NCBI RefSeq assembly: GCF_009014635.1
Contig: NZ_BKCF01000001.1
Span: 1,240,001-1,304,000 of the forward strand
Reading direction: 5' to 3'
DNA: 64,000 nt
From: Patiriisocius marinistellae
Lineage (GTDB): Bacteria; Bacteroidota; Bacteroidia; Flavobacteriales; Flavobacteriaceae
The notes under the pieces were generated by a model that saw only the letters and a list, made by a program, of their open reading frames with translations, ran no database searches and had not been told where the DNA came from. How positions within the stretch are numbered: position 1 is the first letter of the stretch; the number at the start of each line of letters is the position of its first letter. Shown here piece after piece: positions 35,198 to 44,431 of this stretch. A program made the position numbers and the translations under genes.

Positions 35198-35983
35198 ATG
35201 AGTAAACCGACTAAACTTTTCTTTTCTCTAGATGTAATTTTATATCCGCTACTATTTGTTTTTATAATGTGGGTTGTTTTTTGGTTTGAAATACGATTCA
35301 ATACAGATTTCACACAATTTGGTGTGCGACCTGGGAAATTAGAAGGATTGCGTGGAATTTTATTTGGACCCTTTATACATGGTAGCTTAAAGCATTTATT
35401 TAATAACTCAATTCCTATGTTAGTGCTTATGAGTGCACTTTTTTATTTTTATCGTTCTATTCGTTGGCGCATATTGATAATAGGTTTGTTAATAACAGGG
35501 ATTTTGACATGGGTTATAGGAAGACCTGCAAACCACATAGGAGCAAGTGGAGTAGTTTATCTTTTGGCATCATTTCTTTTTTTTAAAGGAATTATTTCTA
35601 AACATTATCAGCTAACAGCTTTATCATTTGCTGTAGTTTTTATTTATGGTAGTTTACTGTGGTATGTTTTCCCTGTAGACCCAGTTATATCTTGGGAAGG
35701 ACATCTTTCAGGATTTCTAGTTGGATTAACCTTTGCTTTTTTATTTAGAGGGCAATACGTAGAGAAAAAGAAATTTGAATGGGAGCAGGATGATTATAAT
35801 CCCGAGAATGATCCTTTTATGCGTCAATTTGATGACTTCGGAAATTTTATAGAATTAAAACCAGAGCTAGAAATAGAGTCTTTAGACCCAAATGACTCTC
35901 AATCAAATACATTTGCTGAAAGTCAACAACCACTAAAAATACACTACAGTATTATTATAAAGAAAAATAACGAAAATATTTAA
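35198..35983 (+). CDS. Rhomboid family intramembrane serine protease
   Basis: 261 residues, six or so membrane segments. The catalytic serine is in GASG (Ser117) and the catalytic histidine in EGHLSG (His169); HGSLKHLFNNSIP near residue 61 is the conserved loop/TM2 region. A hydrophilic acidic tail follows the membrane part (from about 190). Its substrate is unknown. One CTTCGGAAAT word at 35836-35845 encodes FGN in the tail. Confidence 0.92.
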   Translation: MSKPTKLFFSLDVILYPLLFVFIMWVVFWFEIRFNTDFTQFGVRPGKLEGLRGILFGPFIHGSLKHLFNNSIPMLVLMSALFYFYRSIRWRILIIGLLITGILTWVIGRPANHIGASGVVYLLASFLFFKGIISKHYQLTALSFAVVFIYGSLLWYVFPVDPVISWEGHLSGFLVGLTFAFLFRGQYVEKKKFEWEQDDYNPENDPFMRQFDDFGNFIELKPELEIESLDPNDSQSNTFAESQQPLKIHYSIIIKKNNENI

Positions 35984-35984
35984 T

Positions 35985-36722
35985 TTATTGTAGGCGTTGA
36001 CGTACTATTTCGTAAAGAAATGCTCCAGAAGCAACCGAAACATTTAGTGAGTTAATTTTACCTAATAAAGGCAATGCTCCTTTTTCATCTACGATATTTA
36101 ATACTGATTTTGAAACACCAGTACCTTCAGATCCCATAATTATCGCTGTTGGAACTTTAAAATCTATATTATATAAACTGTTATTAGTTTTCTCTGTGGC
36201 AGCTACTGTCTTTATACCACTACCTTGGAGATAATAAATTGCATCTTTAATGTGGTCGACCTTACAAATGGGAACATTGTAAATAGCTCCGGCAGACGTC
36301 TTCACAGTATCTCCACTAACGGGTGCTCCTCCTTTTTTTTGTATAATAACAGCATCAACTCCAGTACACTCAGCAGTTCTTAAAATTGCACCAAAATTAC
36401 GAACATCACTAATTTGATCTAAAACAATAAATAAAGGAGATTTGTCACTATTTAAAACATTTTCTACAACACTTTCCATACTATGAAAGGAAACAGGAGA
36501 AGTTATTGCAATAATACCTTGGTGATTACTACGGCATAGCTTATCCATTTTTTCGAAAGGGACCGTTGATATAGTGGTGTCTGTTTTTTCAAGATCAGAA
36601 ATAATACTATCAACCTTTGGGTTATTAAGGCCTTTTTGTACGTAAATTTTATCTATAAACTGATTAGCTCTTATAGCTTCAATAACAGGGTAAATTCCAA
36701 ATATGAGTGCTTCTTTTTTCAT
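35985..36722 (-). CDS. rlmB: 23S rRNA (guanosine-2'-O)-methyltransferase RlmB
   Basis: SPOUT methyltransferase for the 2'-O-methylation of G2251 in 23S rRNA. From the ATG at 36722 it has 245 residues; the frame upstream to 36779 runs through the preceding terminator and is rejected. Substrate-binding N-domain (IFGIYPVIEAI), then the SPOUT motifs DQISDVRNFGAILRTAE near 110, IMGSEGTGVS near 200 and NVSVASGAFLYEIVRQR at the end. Convergent with the rhomboid gene (one base apart). Confidence 0.94.
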   Translation of the reverse strand: MKKEALIFGIYPVIEAIRANQFIDKIYVQKGLNNPKVDSIISDLEKTDTTISTVPFEKMDKLCRSNHQGIIAITSPVSFHSMESVVENVLNSDKSPLFIVLDQISDVRNFGAILRTAECTGVDAVIIQKKGGAPVSGDTVKTSAGAIYNVPICKVDHIKDAIYYLQGSGIKTVAATEKTNNSLYNIDFKVPTAIIMGSEGTGVSKSVLNIVDEKGALPLLGKINSLNVSVASGAFLYEIVRQRLQ

Positions 36723-36730
36723 TAAGTAAA

Positions 36731-36763
36731 AATAAAAAAACCATCCGCATAGCGGATGGTTTA
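36731..36763 (-). terminator. Terminator after the SusC/SusD/lipoprotein unit
   Basis: AAACCATCCGC and GCGGATGGTTT pair around a 3-base loop (11 bp). On minus it is followed by a T-run (plus A-run 36734-36740). It separates the SusCD unit from rlmB on the same strand. Confidence 0.9.
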
Positions 36764-36792
36764 ATATGTTAAAAGACATTACATCTTTTTAA

Positions 36793-37425
36793 TTAATCTT
36801 CTTCAGGATCCTCAAAAGTTACTTCCCAATTAAATGCAGCTAAAAGACTAGGAGTTGAGACTAAAACTATACCGTCAGAGTTAGCTCCATTCCACATTCC
36901 TGGCTCAGGAACAAATTCTGGACTTAAAGGGTCTATGTATCCTGCATCACCTGGTTGTAAATCTCCATTATTTGTTGGAGAAATAAATGAAGACGCAGCT
37001 CCATCATACACAATTCCATCAACAGTAGTTACATCAGCAAAAAACTCAAAACTATCACCAGTTTCAAAAGTACTTACAGGGACGCTAAATAAAGTAGCCA
37101 TGTCTGCGCCTGTAAAACCAATGTCAAAAGGGAAAGTAGTAGTAGATCTAAAAGATAAAGTATCTTCAGAAGCACCTGTAAAATTACCTAGAACTCTAAT
37201 TTCATAAAGAGCAGCATTTTCATTAGGATCTTCTACAGCCATATCGAAACTAGCTGTAGTTGGATCAGCACCAGCATTAAATTCTGGTAAAGAAACAAAT
37301 TTTACAAATCCACCGTTAGTTAACTCGGGAAAACGTGCTTTATCCTCATCTTCACAACTTGTAAATGCTACTGAAGTAACTAAAGCAACAAAAGCAAGAG
37401 AAAATATTTTATTTATATTTTTCAT
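36793..37425 (-). CDS. Hypothetical lipoprotein of a SusCD unit
   Basis: 210 residues; signal peptide ending AFTSC (Cys24) followed by acidic residues (EDEDKAR), a pattern that often directs lipoproteins to the cell surface in Bacteroidota. The mature part looks like a small beta-sandwich (GGFVKFVSLPEFNAG; TASFDMAVED) and ends in Asp/Glu. No known family. It is the third gene after SusC and SusD, in the place of SusE-like ligand-binding lipoproteins. Confidence 0.72.
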   Translation of the reverse strand: MKNINKIFSLAFVALVTSVAFTSCEDEDKARFPELTNGGFVKFVSLPEFNAGADPTTASFDMAVEDPNENAALYEIRVLGNFTGASEDTLSFRSTTTFPFDIGFTGADMATLFSVPVSTFETGDSFEFFADVTTVDGIVYDGAASSFISPTNNGDLQPGDAGYIDPLSPEFVPEPGMWNGANSDGIVLVSTPSLLAAFNWEVTFEDPEED

Positions 37426-37445
37426 ATTAATTATATTAAATGTTA

Positions 37446-39059
37446 TTAGTCAATAAAATTGTCTGGATTATTATCCCAGAAAGTTTTGTTAGAAGGTGTG
37501 TTTTGAGTAACATTAGGATTATTACTAACTTCATTAGCTGGATATCTCCAAGTTCTTGGATACGGTCCTGCAGCAATAACAGCTTCCTGTAATTCAGGTG
37601 ATCCTGTTCTTCTATATGTGTTATAAGCTTCAATAGCTCCACCAAAAGAAGCAATCCATTGTTCTCTAGCAATAATTTCTAATTTACCATCATTTGATGC
37701 ACTTGAATACTCATTAACTACTCGAGTAACATAAGCATCTACATCTGCAGAAGTAGCTTCATAATTAGTACCATCAAAACTTGTATCAACACCTTCAGCA
37801 AAAGATAAAACTTTAGTCATACTACGACGAATTCCTAACTCTAAAAGTTGTGCTGGACTTCCTCCACCAGTACCTAAAGTTAAAGCAGCTTCAGCTAAAG
37901 CAAAATGTGTATGTGAAGAAAGGTAAATTGGTAAAACCCCTGCTCCTTGTAATGTGTTTTCAGTGTCTCTAGCTCTCTCAAAAGCATTGTTGTCAAATGC
38001 TCCTCCTCCTGGATATACACCGGCAGCAGTTTTTCTAGCACCATCATTAGGAAGACCTTCAGTGTCACCGTGATCTCTACCCCAATATAAGTTACCAACA
38101 TAACAATAATCATAATTAGCATCACCCTCACAAGGTAATCTTGATCCTGAAGGCTCGCTATCAGTTTGTCTATAATGATAATAACGAACTCTTGGATCAG
38201 CAATACCATTTTCAATAAAAATTCCAGTAGCATCTCCAGAATTTAAGTAATCATACAAGTTGTTACTTTGGTATGTATCAACAGTAGATGAATAGTTATT
38301 TGCAAAATAAGGGTGTGGACTTGAAGGATTGTAAATAAAATTAAAATCTTCAGATACTTCATCTATAATGTTAGAACCTAGAACTGAGTTAATTCCAGCA
38401 GTGGCTCCCGAAGGATCAACTAATCTTTGATTTAAATAAGCACGAAGCTTAAGTGAGTTAGCAAGTGCAATCCAATTTGATGCTTCAAAAGATTCATGAA
38501 AGAAATCACTTGGTATAACAGTTGAACCTTGATTAAAATTAGCAATAGCACTATCTAAAAGTTCAAATTGTGCATCATAAACAGAGCTTCCTGAATCTAA
38601 GACAGGATTAGGGAATTCTTCAGGTTGATTAGCTTGAGAAAAAGGAACATCACCAAAATGATCAACAAGTAAGAAATATGCGTAAGCTTCTAATACTTGA
38701 GCAACACCTAAATGATTAGGTAAATCAAATTCATTAGTAACCAATACTTGTTCTAAGAAGTCTACGTTTGCAAACATACCATATGAATTATTCCATGCAG
38801 TATTTCCTGTAGTAACACCTACAGTATTTGGATAAGTATCTCTTTGATTATCGAGCCTAACAATATCACTGTCAATTCCGCTATAAGAACCTACAACTTG
38901 ATTGAAATCTAATTGTATCTGATTTAACACGAAATTTGGGTCAGCTGAATCAACAGTAATAGAATTAGGGTTCTCTAATAACTCTAATTCTCCTGTCTCA
39001 CAACTAAATAGCGTCAATGCAAATGAAGCTATTAGAGAGTATTTAAAAATATTTTTCAT
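37446..39059 (-). CDS. SusD/RagB-like nutrient-binding lipoprotein
   Basis: 537 residues, surface-exposed partner of a SusC porin. Lipoprotein signal ends TLFSC (Cys20). SusD-like features: NPNSITVDSADPNFVLNQIQ near residue 30 (NPNSITVDSA, then PNFVLN), LGVAQVLEAYAYFLLVDHFGDVPFSQA near 140 (YAYFLLVDHFGDVPFS), and ANSLKLRAYLNQRL near 200. It follows SusC by about 80 bases, with a hairpin between. The ligand cannot be inferred; no glycan enzymes are nearby. Confidence 0.9.
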   Translation of the reverse strand: MKNIFKYSLIASFALTLFSCETGELELLENPNSITVDSADPNFVLNQIQLDFNQVVGSYSGIDSDIVRLDNQRDTYPNTVGVTTGNTAWNNSYGMFANVDFLEQVLVTNEFDLPNHLGVAQVLEAYAYFLLVDHFGDVPFSQANQPEEFPNPVLDSGSSVYDAQFELLDSAIANFNQGSTVIPSDFFHESFEASNWIALANSLKLRAYLNQRLVDPSGATAGINSVLGSNIIDEVSEDFNFIYNPSSPHPYFANNYSSTVDTYQSNNLYDYLNSGDATGIFIENGIADPRVRYYHYRQTDSEPSGSRLPCEGDANYDYCYVGNLYWGRDHGDTEGLPNDGARKTAAGVYPGGGAFDNNAFERARDTENTLQGAGVLPIYLSSHTHFALAEAALTLGTGGGSPAQLLELGIRRSMTKVLSFAEGVDTSFDGTNYEATSADVDAYVTRVVNEYSSASNDGKLEIIAREQWIASFGGAIEAYNTYRRTGSPELQEAVIAAGPYPRTWRYPANEVSNNPNVTQNTPSNKTFWDNNPDNFID

Positions 39060-39083
39060 TTTTTATAATGTTTTAAATTAATA

Positions 39084-39126
39084 GTCATAGGTAGAACAAT
39101 TGAGAAACAATTTTACCACCTATGAC
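39084..39126 (-). promoter_or_regulatory. Hairpin between susC-like and susD-like genes
   Basis: Outer arms GTCATAGGT (39084-39092) and ACCTATGAC (39118-39126), inner arms AATTG and CAATT around AGAAA. No T-run follows on minus, so it is more likely an mRNA stabiliser or partial processing site than a terminator. An A-rich run lies between it and the SusC stop. Confidence 0.5.
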
Positions 39127-39140
39127 ATATTTTTTTTTTT

Positions 39141-42100
39141 TTAGAATGATGCTTTTACACTAAAAGAATAACGTTTTGTTGTCGGACCAGTTTGAAAATC
39201 TAAACCTTGTCCATTACCTACACCACTACTAAGTGCTTCTGGATCAAAACTAAATGCATCGGGAATATTAAATGTTTTAATATATAAATTAGTTCCTGAT
39301 AAAGAAAAACTTACGTTACCAAAAGGTGTTTTCTCTAAAGTCTTTTCAGAAAGAGCATAAGATAAGGATACTTCTCTTAATCTTAGGTGAGATGCATCAT
39401 ATATTCCTTGTCCTGCTGGATCAACTAAATTGATAAAATATAAATCATTAGCACTAATTTGAATGTTATTTTCAATAGGGTTTCCTTGACCATCTCTTAA
39501 CAATTCTCCTGTGTTAGGATTAGCTAATAAACCTGGAATTACGTAAGATCCTTCTCTGTTGTCTTCATTAACAGTTGTTACACCTCTACGGTAATATTGA
39601 CTAGCTGTTTGAGAATATATATCACCACCATGTGTATATTCTATTTGAGCATTTAAAGTCAAGTTTTTATAAGTAAAACCATTAATTACTGTGGCATTCC
39701 AATCTGGGTTTGGATCTCCAATCGTTTCGTCTTCAAATCCAATCACATCACTAGAAATTACTTTACCGTCATTAGGATTAATTAATAGAACTCCTTCAAC
39801 ACCAACTCCTAATGGATTTTCATCAGTAATGTTAGCTGGGTCATAACGAGAAGCATAATTTCCTTTAATTACTCCTAATGCTTCACCTTCAGAAGCAAAG
39901 TTTCCTAAATTGCTAAATCCTGCAAATGCAAATGGCTCTAAACCACCTAAATCAGTTACTTCATTTTCGTAAGCTGTAAAATTAGTTCTTACATCCCAAG
40001 AAAAGTTTTCAGACTTTAATGGTGTGAAGTTTAAGCCAACTTCAAGACCTTTAATTTGAGATTCTGCAATGTTATCATTTATAAATGAAAAACCTGTTGA
40101 AGTTGCAAGTGGACGATCAACAATTTGATCTGTAATTACTCTTTTGTAAACTGTTGCATCTAAAGTTAATCTACGATTAAAAAATTCTGCTTCAATACCA
40201 GCTTCAACTTCTTGTTGTAATTCTGGTTCTAAGTCAAGATTAGGACGTGTTCCAGGAATACCGTTTGTAGTTGAAGGGTTACCATTTCCATCAAAGAATG
40301 CAGTTGGATTAGTACTTAATGCTAATCGAGTGTTATATGGATTCGGGAAACGAGCCGATGTACCAAAACTACCTCTAAATTTTAAAAACCCTAAACCTTC
40401 TGGAGAACCAAAACCATCAATTGAAGAAGGTACAAAAGATAAGGAAACACCAGGGTAAAATAAAGATCTATTTTCTTGTTCTAATGTTGAAGCCCAATCA
40501 TTACGACCAGATAATGTCAAGAATAAATATTTATCATAATTAAAATCTAACTGTGCATAAGCACCTAGAATATTTTGTTCTTGTTCAAAATTAAGACCAC
40601 CATTTCTTAATGGGTCATAGTTTGAAGAAGTTAAATAATTATTGTGATTAGAAAAATCGAAAACAATTTGATCTCTACTTGAAATACCAAATTGAGAGTA
40701 AGTATCTCTACGTGCATTAAAACCAACAGTAGAACTGAATCCAATTTTATCTGTAATCTCTACATTATTAAATGCAAGGTTTAAATTGTGATCATAAATA
40801 AAGTTAGTACCAGTTGTAGTTCTTAAATAACCATTTCTGTATAAATCAACAAAATTTAATCCATCACCATTATTAGGACCGTCATCATTTGCTCCTTTAG
40901 CAACTCTGTATTCTTGCTTTTCAGTATATGAATCAAGACCAAATCTATAAGATAACGTTGCGTTATCAGAAATTTCATATGAAGCTCCAAGTGTTCCAAA
41001 ATAACGATTAGTTAATTGTTCTTGACCAGCATAGTTTAATAACCAATAAGGGTTTGTTTGGTCACCTCTGTAATAAACTTGAGATCTATCATTTGGATTT
41101 TCAAATGGTAAATTTGATAAGTCTAAGTTTCTTGGCAAGAATAAAGTTCTTGTAAAAACCGATATTGATCCTGCAGCATTATTTGCAGCAATAGGAGGAG
41201 TGTTAACTCTAAGATTACTAAAATTAGCAGTTCCATTGAAAGTAAACTTATTAGATAATTTAGTAGATCCACCTAAACCAATATTGTAACGAGTCAAACC
41301 ATTATTTCTAATAAAACCATCTTCAGATGCATACCCGAAATTTAAGTTATAACGAGTATTACCCTCGTTACCTGGAGACCCAGCAACATTTACAGACATT
41401 GTCTGTCCAAGTCCAGTTCTGAAAAAATCCTTAACGTTATCTTCTGCAGCAGTATAAGGTATCTCTAAACCATCAAATTCAGGAAACACAGTTCCAAAGT
41501 CAGCAGCAAGTGGATGAGCAATTGTTAAGTTATCATCAAATCTACCTCCCCAGTTTCCTACAAAACCAGGATTTGGTGTATTGTCAGAACCTTGTCCATA
41601 AGTATTTTGGTACTCTGCTAAATTTGCAATTTCTACAGCATAAACAGCAGATGAAACTGTAACTTCAAATTTTTTGTTTAAGTCTTTTGAACTTCCATTT
41701 TTAGTAGTTATTAATACAACACCATTACGTCCTTGTTGACCGTAAAGAACGGCAGCACTAAGACCTTTAAGAATACTCACACTTTCAATGTTATTAGGAT
41801 CTAAGTCTAAGAAACGACTACTAGTAGTAGTGCTTCCAGTTCCAAAACCATTTTGAGTGTTTGTTCCTGCATCAAAAGGAACTCCATCAACTACAAATAA
41901 AGGCTGGTTGTTACCATTAATAGAACTTTTTGAACGAATTACAAAATTTGTACCCGAACCAGTAGCACCACCAGTTGCAGTAATTTGAACCCCAGCTACT
42001 TTACCATTTAGTGAACGCACAACGTCACTTTCAGGTTTGTTCTCAATAGCTTCAGCTTCAAGAGTCGTTACAGCATAACCAAGAGACTTTCGCTCCTTTG

Positions 42101-42440
42101 TTACACCACCGTAACCAGTAATAACTACTTCAGAAAGAGTTTGTCCTTCCTCAAGAGTTATGTTGATGCGACCAGATGCAGCAGTAACAGGTCTTTGAAC
42201 ATTGTCAAAACCTACATAACTAAATACAAGTGTTTGTCCCACCGCAGTTGAGATAGAGTAATTTCCATCAAAATCTGATTGTGTTCCATTTGTCGTACCT
42301 TTTACGATAATGTTAACCCCTGGTAATGGTAAGCCTGAACTATCAGTCACCGTTCCGGAGATTGTTTTTTCTTGTGCAAACGAGAGTTGCACTACTAACG
42401 CTAGCAATAGCGTTAAAATTCCACTAAACTTTGTTTTCAT
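39141..42440 (-). CDS. SusC/RagA family TonB-linked outer-membrane transporter
   Basis: 1099 residues from the ATG at 42440, where a signal peptide (MKTKFSGILTLLLALVVQ, ending SFAQ) begins; the frame upstream to 42470 is rejected. Order: carboxypeptidase-D-like domain (ISGTVTDSSGLPLPGVNI), the TonB box-like LSEVVITGYGG near residue 105, plug with KPESDVVRSLNGKVAGV, and a 22-strand-type barrel ending in a Phe (SFSVKASF). First gene of a SusC-SusD-lipoprotein unit. No regulator or glycoside hydrolase is adjacent, so substrate may be peptide, glycan or other. Confidence 0.93.
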   Translation of the reverse strand: MKTKFSGILTLLLALVVQLSFAQEKTISGTVTDSSGLPLPGVNIIVKGTTNGTQSDFDGNYSISTAVGQTLVFSYVGFDNVQRPVTAASGRINITLEEGQTLSEVVITGYGGVTKERKSLGYAVTTLEAEAIENKPESDVVRSLNGKVAGVQITATGGATGSGTNFVIRSKSSINGNNQPLFVVDGVPFDAGTNTQNGFGTGSTTTSSRFLDLDPNNIESVSILKGLSAAVLYGQQGRNGVVLITTKNGSSKDLNKKFEVTVSSAVYAVEIANLAEYQNTYGQGSDNTPNPGFVGNWGGRFDDNLTIAHPLAADFGTVFPEFDGLEIPYTAAEDNVKDFFRTGLGQTMSVNVAGSPGNEGNTRYNLNFGYASEDGFIRNNGLTRYNIGLGGSTKLSNKFTFNGTANFSNLRVNTPPIAANNAAGSISVFTRTLFLPRNLDLSNLPFENPNDRSQVYYRGDQTNPYWLLNYAGQEQLTNRYFGTLGASYEISDNATLSYRFGLDSYTEKQEYRVAKGANDDGPNNGDGLNFVDLYRNGYLRTTTGTNFIYDHNLNLAFNNVEITDKIGFSSTVGFNARRDTYSQFGISSRDQIVFDFSNHNNYLTSSNYDPLRNGGLNFEQEQNILGAYAQLDFNYDKYLFLTLSGRNDWASTLEQENRSLFYPGVSLSFVPSSIDGFGSPEGLGFLKFRGSFGTSARFPNPYNTRLALSTNPTAFFDGNGNPSTTNGIPGTRPNLDLEPELQQEVEAGIEAEFFNRRLTLDATVYKRVITDQIVDRPLATSTGFSFINDNIAESQIKGLEVGLNFTPLKSENFSWDVRTNFTAYENEVTDLGGLEPFAFAGFSNLGNFASEGEALGVIKGNYASRYDPANITDENPLGVGVEGVLLINPNDGKVISSDVIGFEDETIGDPNPDWNATVINGFTYKNLTLNAQIEYTHGGDIYSQTASQYYRRGVTTVNEDNREGSYVIPGLLANPNTGELLRDGQGNPIENNIQISANDLYFINLVDPAGQGIYDASHLRLREVSLSYALSEKTLEKTPFGNVSFSLSGTNLYIKTFNIPDAFSFDPEALSSGVGNGQGLDFQTGPTTKRYSFSVKASF

Positions 42441-42467
42441 GTTATAATTATTTGAATTAGCCAATGC

Positions 42468-42498
42468 CAAAAATCACAATAAAAAGTTAATTACACAA
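42468..42498 (-). promoter_or_regulatory. Candidate promoter of the SusC unit
   Basis: Minus strand: TTG (42498-42496), 20 bases, then GATTTTTG (42475-42468), matching TAnnTTTG at 7 of 8 positions. It lies about 28 bases before the SusC start. Confidence 0.6.
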
Positions 42499-42550
42499 CT
42501 TTTTAAACTTAAATTTTGCTTTTTTTTGAAAGTGACACACCCGACGAAGC

Positions 42551-42570
42551 CCCGTTTTATCAGAAACGGG
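42551..42570 (-). promoter_or_regulatory. Hairpin overlapping the stop of the barrel-protein gene
   Basis: CCCGTTT/AAACGGG (7 bp, 6-base loop) includes the TGA stop (42562-42560). No T-run follows on minus, so it is not a typical intrinsic terminator. Confidence 0.4.
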
Positions 42571-44248
42571 AAGTTAGGCTAACGTGTATTTTGGTGTTCG
42601 AAAATTTAAAGTCTTGATTGTCAATATTTCCATTTGCGATATTTAAACTAAGTATCCCGGCTTTTGTCAAAACTCCAATGCCAAGCCCGAAACTGAAAAG
42701 TTTCTCTTTTTGTTCAATAACATTGTTTTCAAAATATGCTAAATCTATGATCGAATGTATGTAGGATGAAGAATTCAAAAGATACCTATATTCAGTGTTT
42801 ATAACTGAAAAAAAAGTTGCGTCAATGCTGTTTTCTGTAAAGCCCCTAATGCTTTGAATTCCACCAAATCTAAATAATTCGTTAGTTAAGTAAGTCTCGC
42901 TAAATAAAACATTCGTGTTGTTTCTTATGAATATTGAATTTTTATCGTTAAGAGGCAGGATGTGTGAAATGTCGTTTTCTATAATTGATTGATTTTCTGT
43001 ATTTGTTTCTGTAGTTTTTCTGCCTTGGCCTAAATTTAGTAATATATTTGTTTTGACAGGAAATAAAATACTTTTTTGAATTTTCACATAATTTAGTCCT
43101 AATGTAACAAATTTTGATTTGTAGTTTTCAATGTTTGTTAAAGTTTCGTCAAGTAAATTGCTCGATGATTTTCCTAGGTAGCCAATTGTTAAGTTTGTTC
43201 TAGGTTTTAATTGATAGGTCACATTTACTGATTGCGATGTGTTTGAAAAAGTGGTGTCTCTCCTAAAAATTTTAAGTTCAAGTGAAATTCCTAATGGAGT
43301 TTTTGCGATGTAAGGCAATGTTGTCTTTATCCTAAAGTTTCGCTGATCATTTCCATCTGCCTTATAATTGAAAAGTAATTGCTCTCCATAATTTAAATTA
43401 TTATTTAATTCTAAATTAAGATAACCATTAAGTTCTAGTTTGTTGGTTTCTTCGTTTGTGGAAAAACCTAATATACCATCAAAATTATTGTAATTTCTTT
43501 TTTCTAAATAAAAATAAACAACAGTACTGTCCTTCCTAAAGAGTGCTTCGGGTGTCTTAAGGGTATTGATGAATCCTAAGCTGCTTAATGTGTTATTTTG
43601 CTCAGTTATTTTTTTTTGGTCAAACACTTTTCCCTTTTTTACTCCAGCATAATATTTTAAGAATGACTTCGGAAATTTGTCATACCCTTTTATTGCAATG
43701 CTATCAATAGTTCTTATCGGGCCTCTTTCGGTTTCTAGTGTTGCTGAAATTTCTCCATCTTTGTTTTTAAAATTTGTGAGTCTTAGTCTTGCGAATGCAT
43801 TTCCGTTTTTGGTTTGATTGGTATTTAATGAATTAAGTGTCTTTTCAACTTCGGAAATAGGCTGTATAAAATACTTTTCGTTGTTAAAATAACTAATATT
43901 TTTAATGTCTTGCTTTTTAAAAAGAGAGGCGTCATAAAAAATTTTTATCATCTCAATTTTATTTCCGAAGAAAAAATGCGCATTAAAAACCGAATCATTT
44001 ATTTTTTGAATAGTTTCAAGTTTGCATTCAATAAACCCAAACTGCTGAATTTTTAAAGAAATTTTTATAGCTTCTTCGGAAATAGATTTTAAATTTTTAT
44101 GGGTATTGTCAAAATTTATTGAGTCTAGAAGGGTTGCTGAAATTGAAATTTCCGAAGAAATTGTCAGTTTCAGATCTTGTGCAGGTAATTTATTGTTAAA
44201 TGCAGTATATATATTAAGGTAGATAAATATGTAAAAAAGATGTTTCAA
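42560..44248 (-). CDS. BamA/TamA-like outer-membrane barrel protein with POTRA-like region
   Basis: 562 residues with a signal peptide ending near LPA (residue 23). The N-terminal half has POTRA-like alternation (GPIRTIDSIAIKGYDKFPK near 190; ITEQNNTLSSLGF near 225), the C-terminal half a 16-strand-type barrel with the lid-loop motif IRGFTEN near 468, and it ends in Phe (SLTSRF). So it is an Omp85-type insertase or transporter, shorter than BamA itself. Five CTTCGGAAAT words lie within its first 200 codons. It is divergent from rpsL. Confidence 0.8.
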   Translation of the reverse strand: MKHLFYIFIYLNIYTAFNNKLPAQDLKLTISSEISISATLLDSINFDNTHKNLKSISEEAIKISLKIQQFGFIECKLETIQKINDSVFNAHFFFGNKIEMIKIFYDASLFKKQDIKNISYFNNEKYFIQPISEVEKTLNSLNTNQTKNGNAFARLRLTNFKNKDGEISATLETERGPIRTIDSIAIKGYDKFPKSFLKYYAGVKKGKVFDQKKITEQNNTLSSLGFINTLKTPEALFRKDSTVVYFYLEKRNYNNFDGILGFSTNEETNKLELNGYLNLELNNNLNYGEQLLFNYKADGNDQRNFRIKTTLPYIAKTPLGISLELKIFRRDTTFSNTSQSVNVTYQLKPRTNLTIGYLGKSSSNLLDETLTNIENYKSKFVTLGLNYVKIQKSILFPVKTNILLNLGQGRKTTETNTENQSIIENDISHILPLNDKNSIFIRNNTNVLFSETYLTNELFRFGGIQSIRGFTENSIDATFFSVINTEYRYLLNSSSYIHSIIDLAYFENNVIEQKEKLFSFGLGIGVLTKAGILSLNIANGNIDNQDFKFSNTKIHVSLTSRF

Positions 44249-44348
44249 AAACTGTTTTATTTTGTTTTGTAAAGCTAACGATGTTCGTGGGGTTTTAATA
44301 TCTGAAAATGAAATTAATAAAAAAGGTAGAAATTTAATCGACTAACAT

Positions 44349-44378
44349 TTGAGTTTTCAATTATTTATTATATTTTTG
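44349..44378 (+). promoter_or_regulatory. Promoter of the ribosomal cluster (rpsL)
   Basis: TTG (44349-44351), exactly 19 bases, then TATTTTTG (44371-44378), followed by CACGCC: a full match to the Bacteroidota consensus. A small hairpin CCCT/AGGG lies in the leader before the rpsL ATG at 44432. Confidence 0.88.
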
Positions 44379-44431
44379 CACGCCCTAATAAGAGGGAATT
44401 TTATTATAAATTAAGTATAACAAGGATTTTT

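Noticed and set aside
37436-38233. Other-frame open stretches within the SusD gene
   Set aside because: Wholly inside a conserved gene on the same strand in a different frame; low-complexity Leu/Ile-rich translations.
39127-39142. T-run at the end of the SusC gene as a plus-strand terminator
   Set aside because: It follows a hairpin on plus, but no plus-strand gene ends there; on the coding strand it is only an A-run after the stop.
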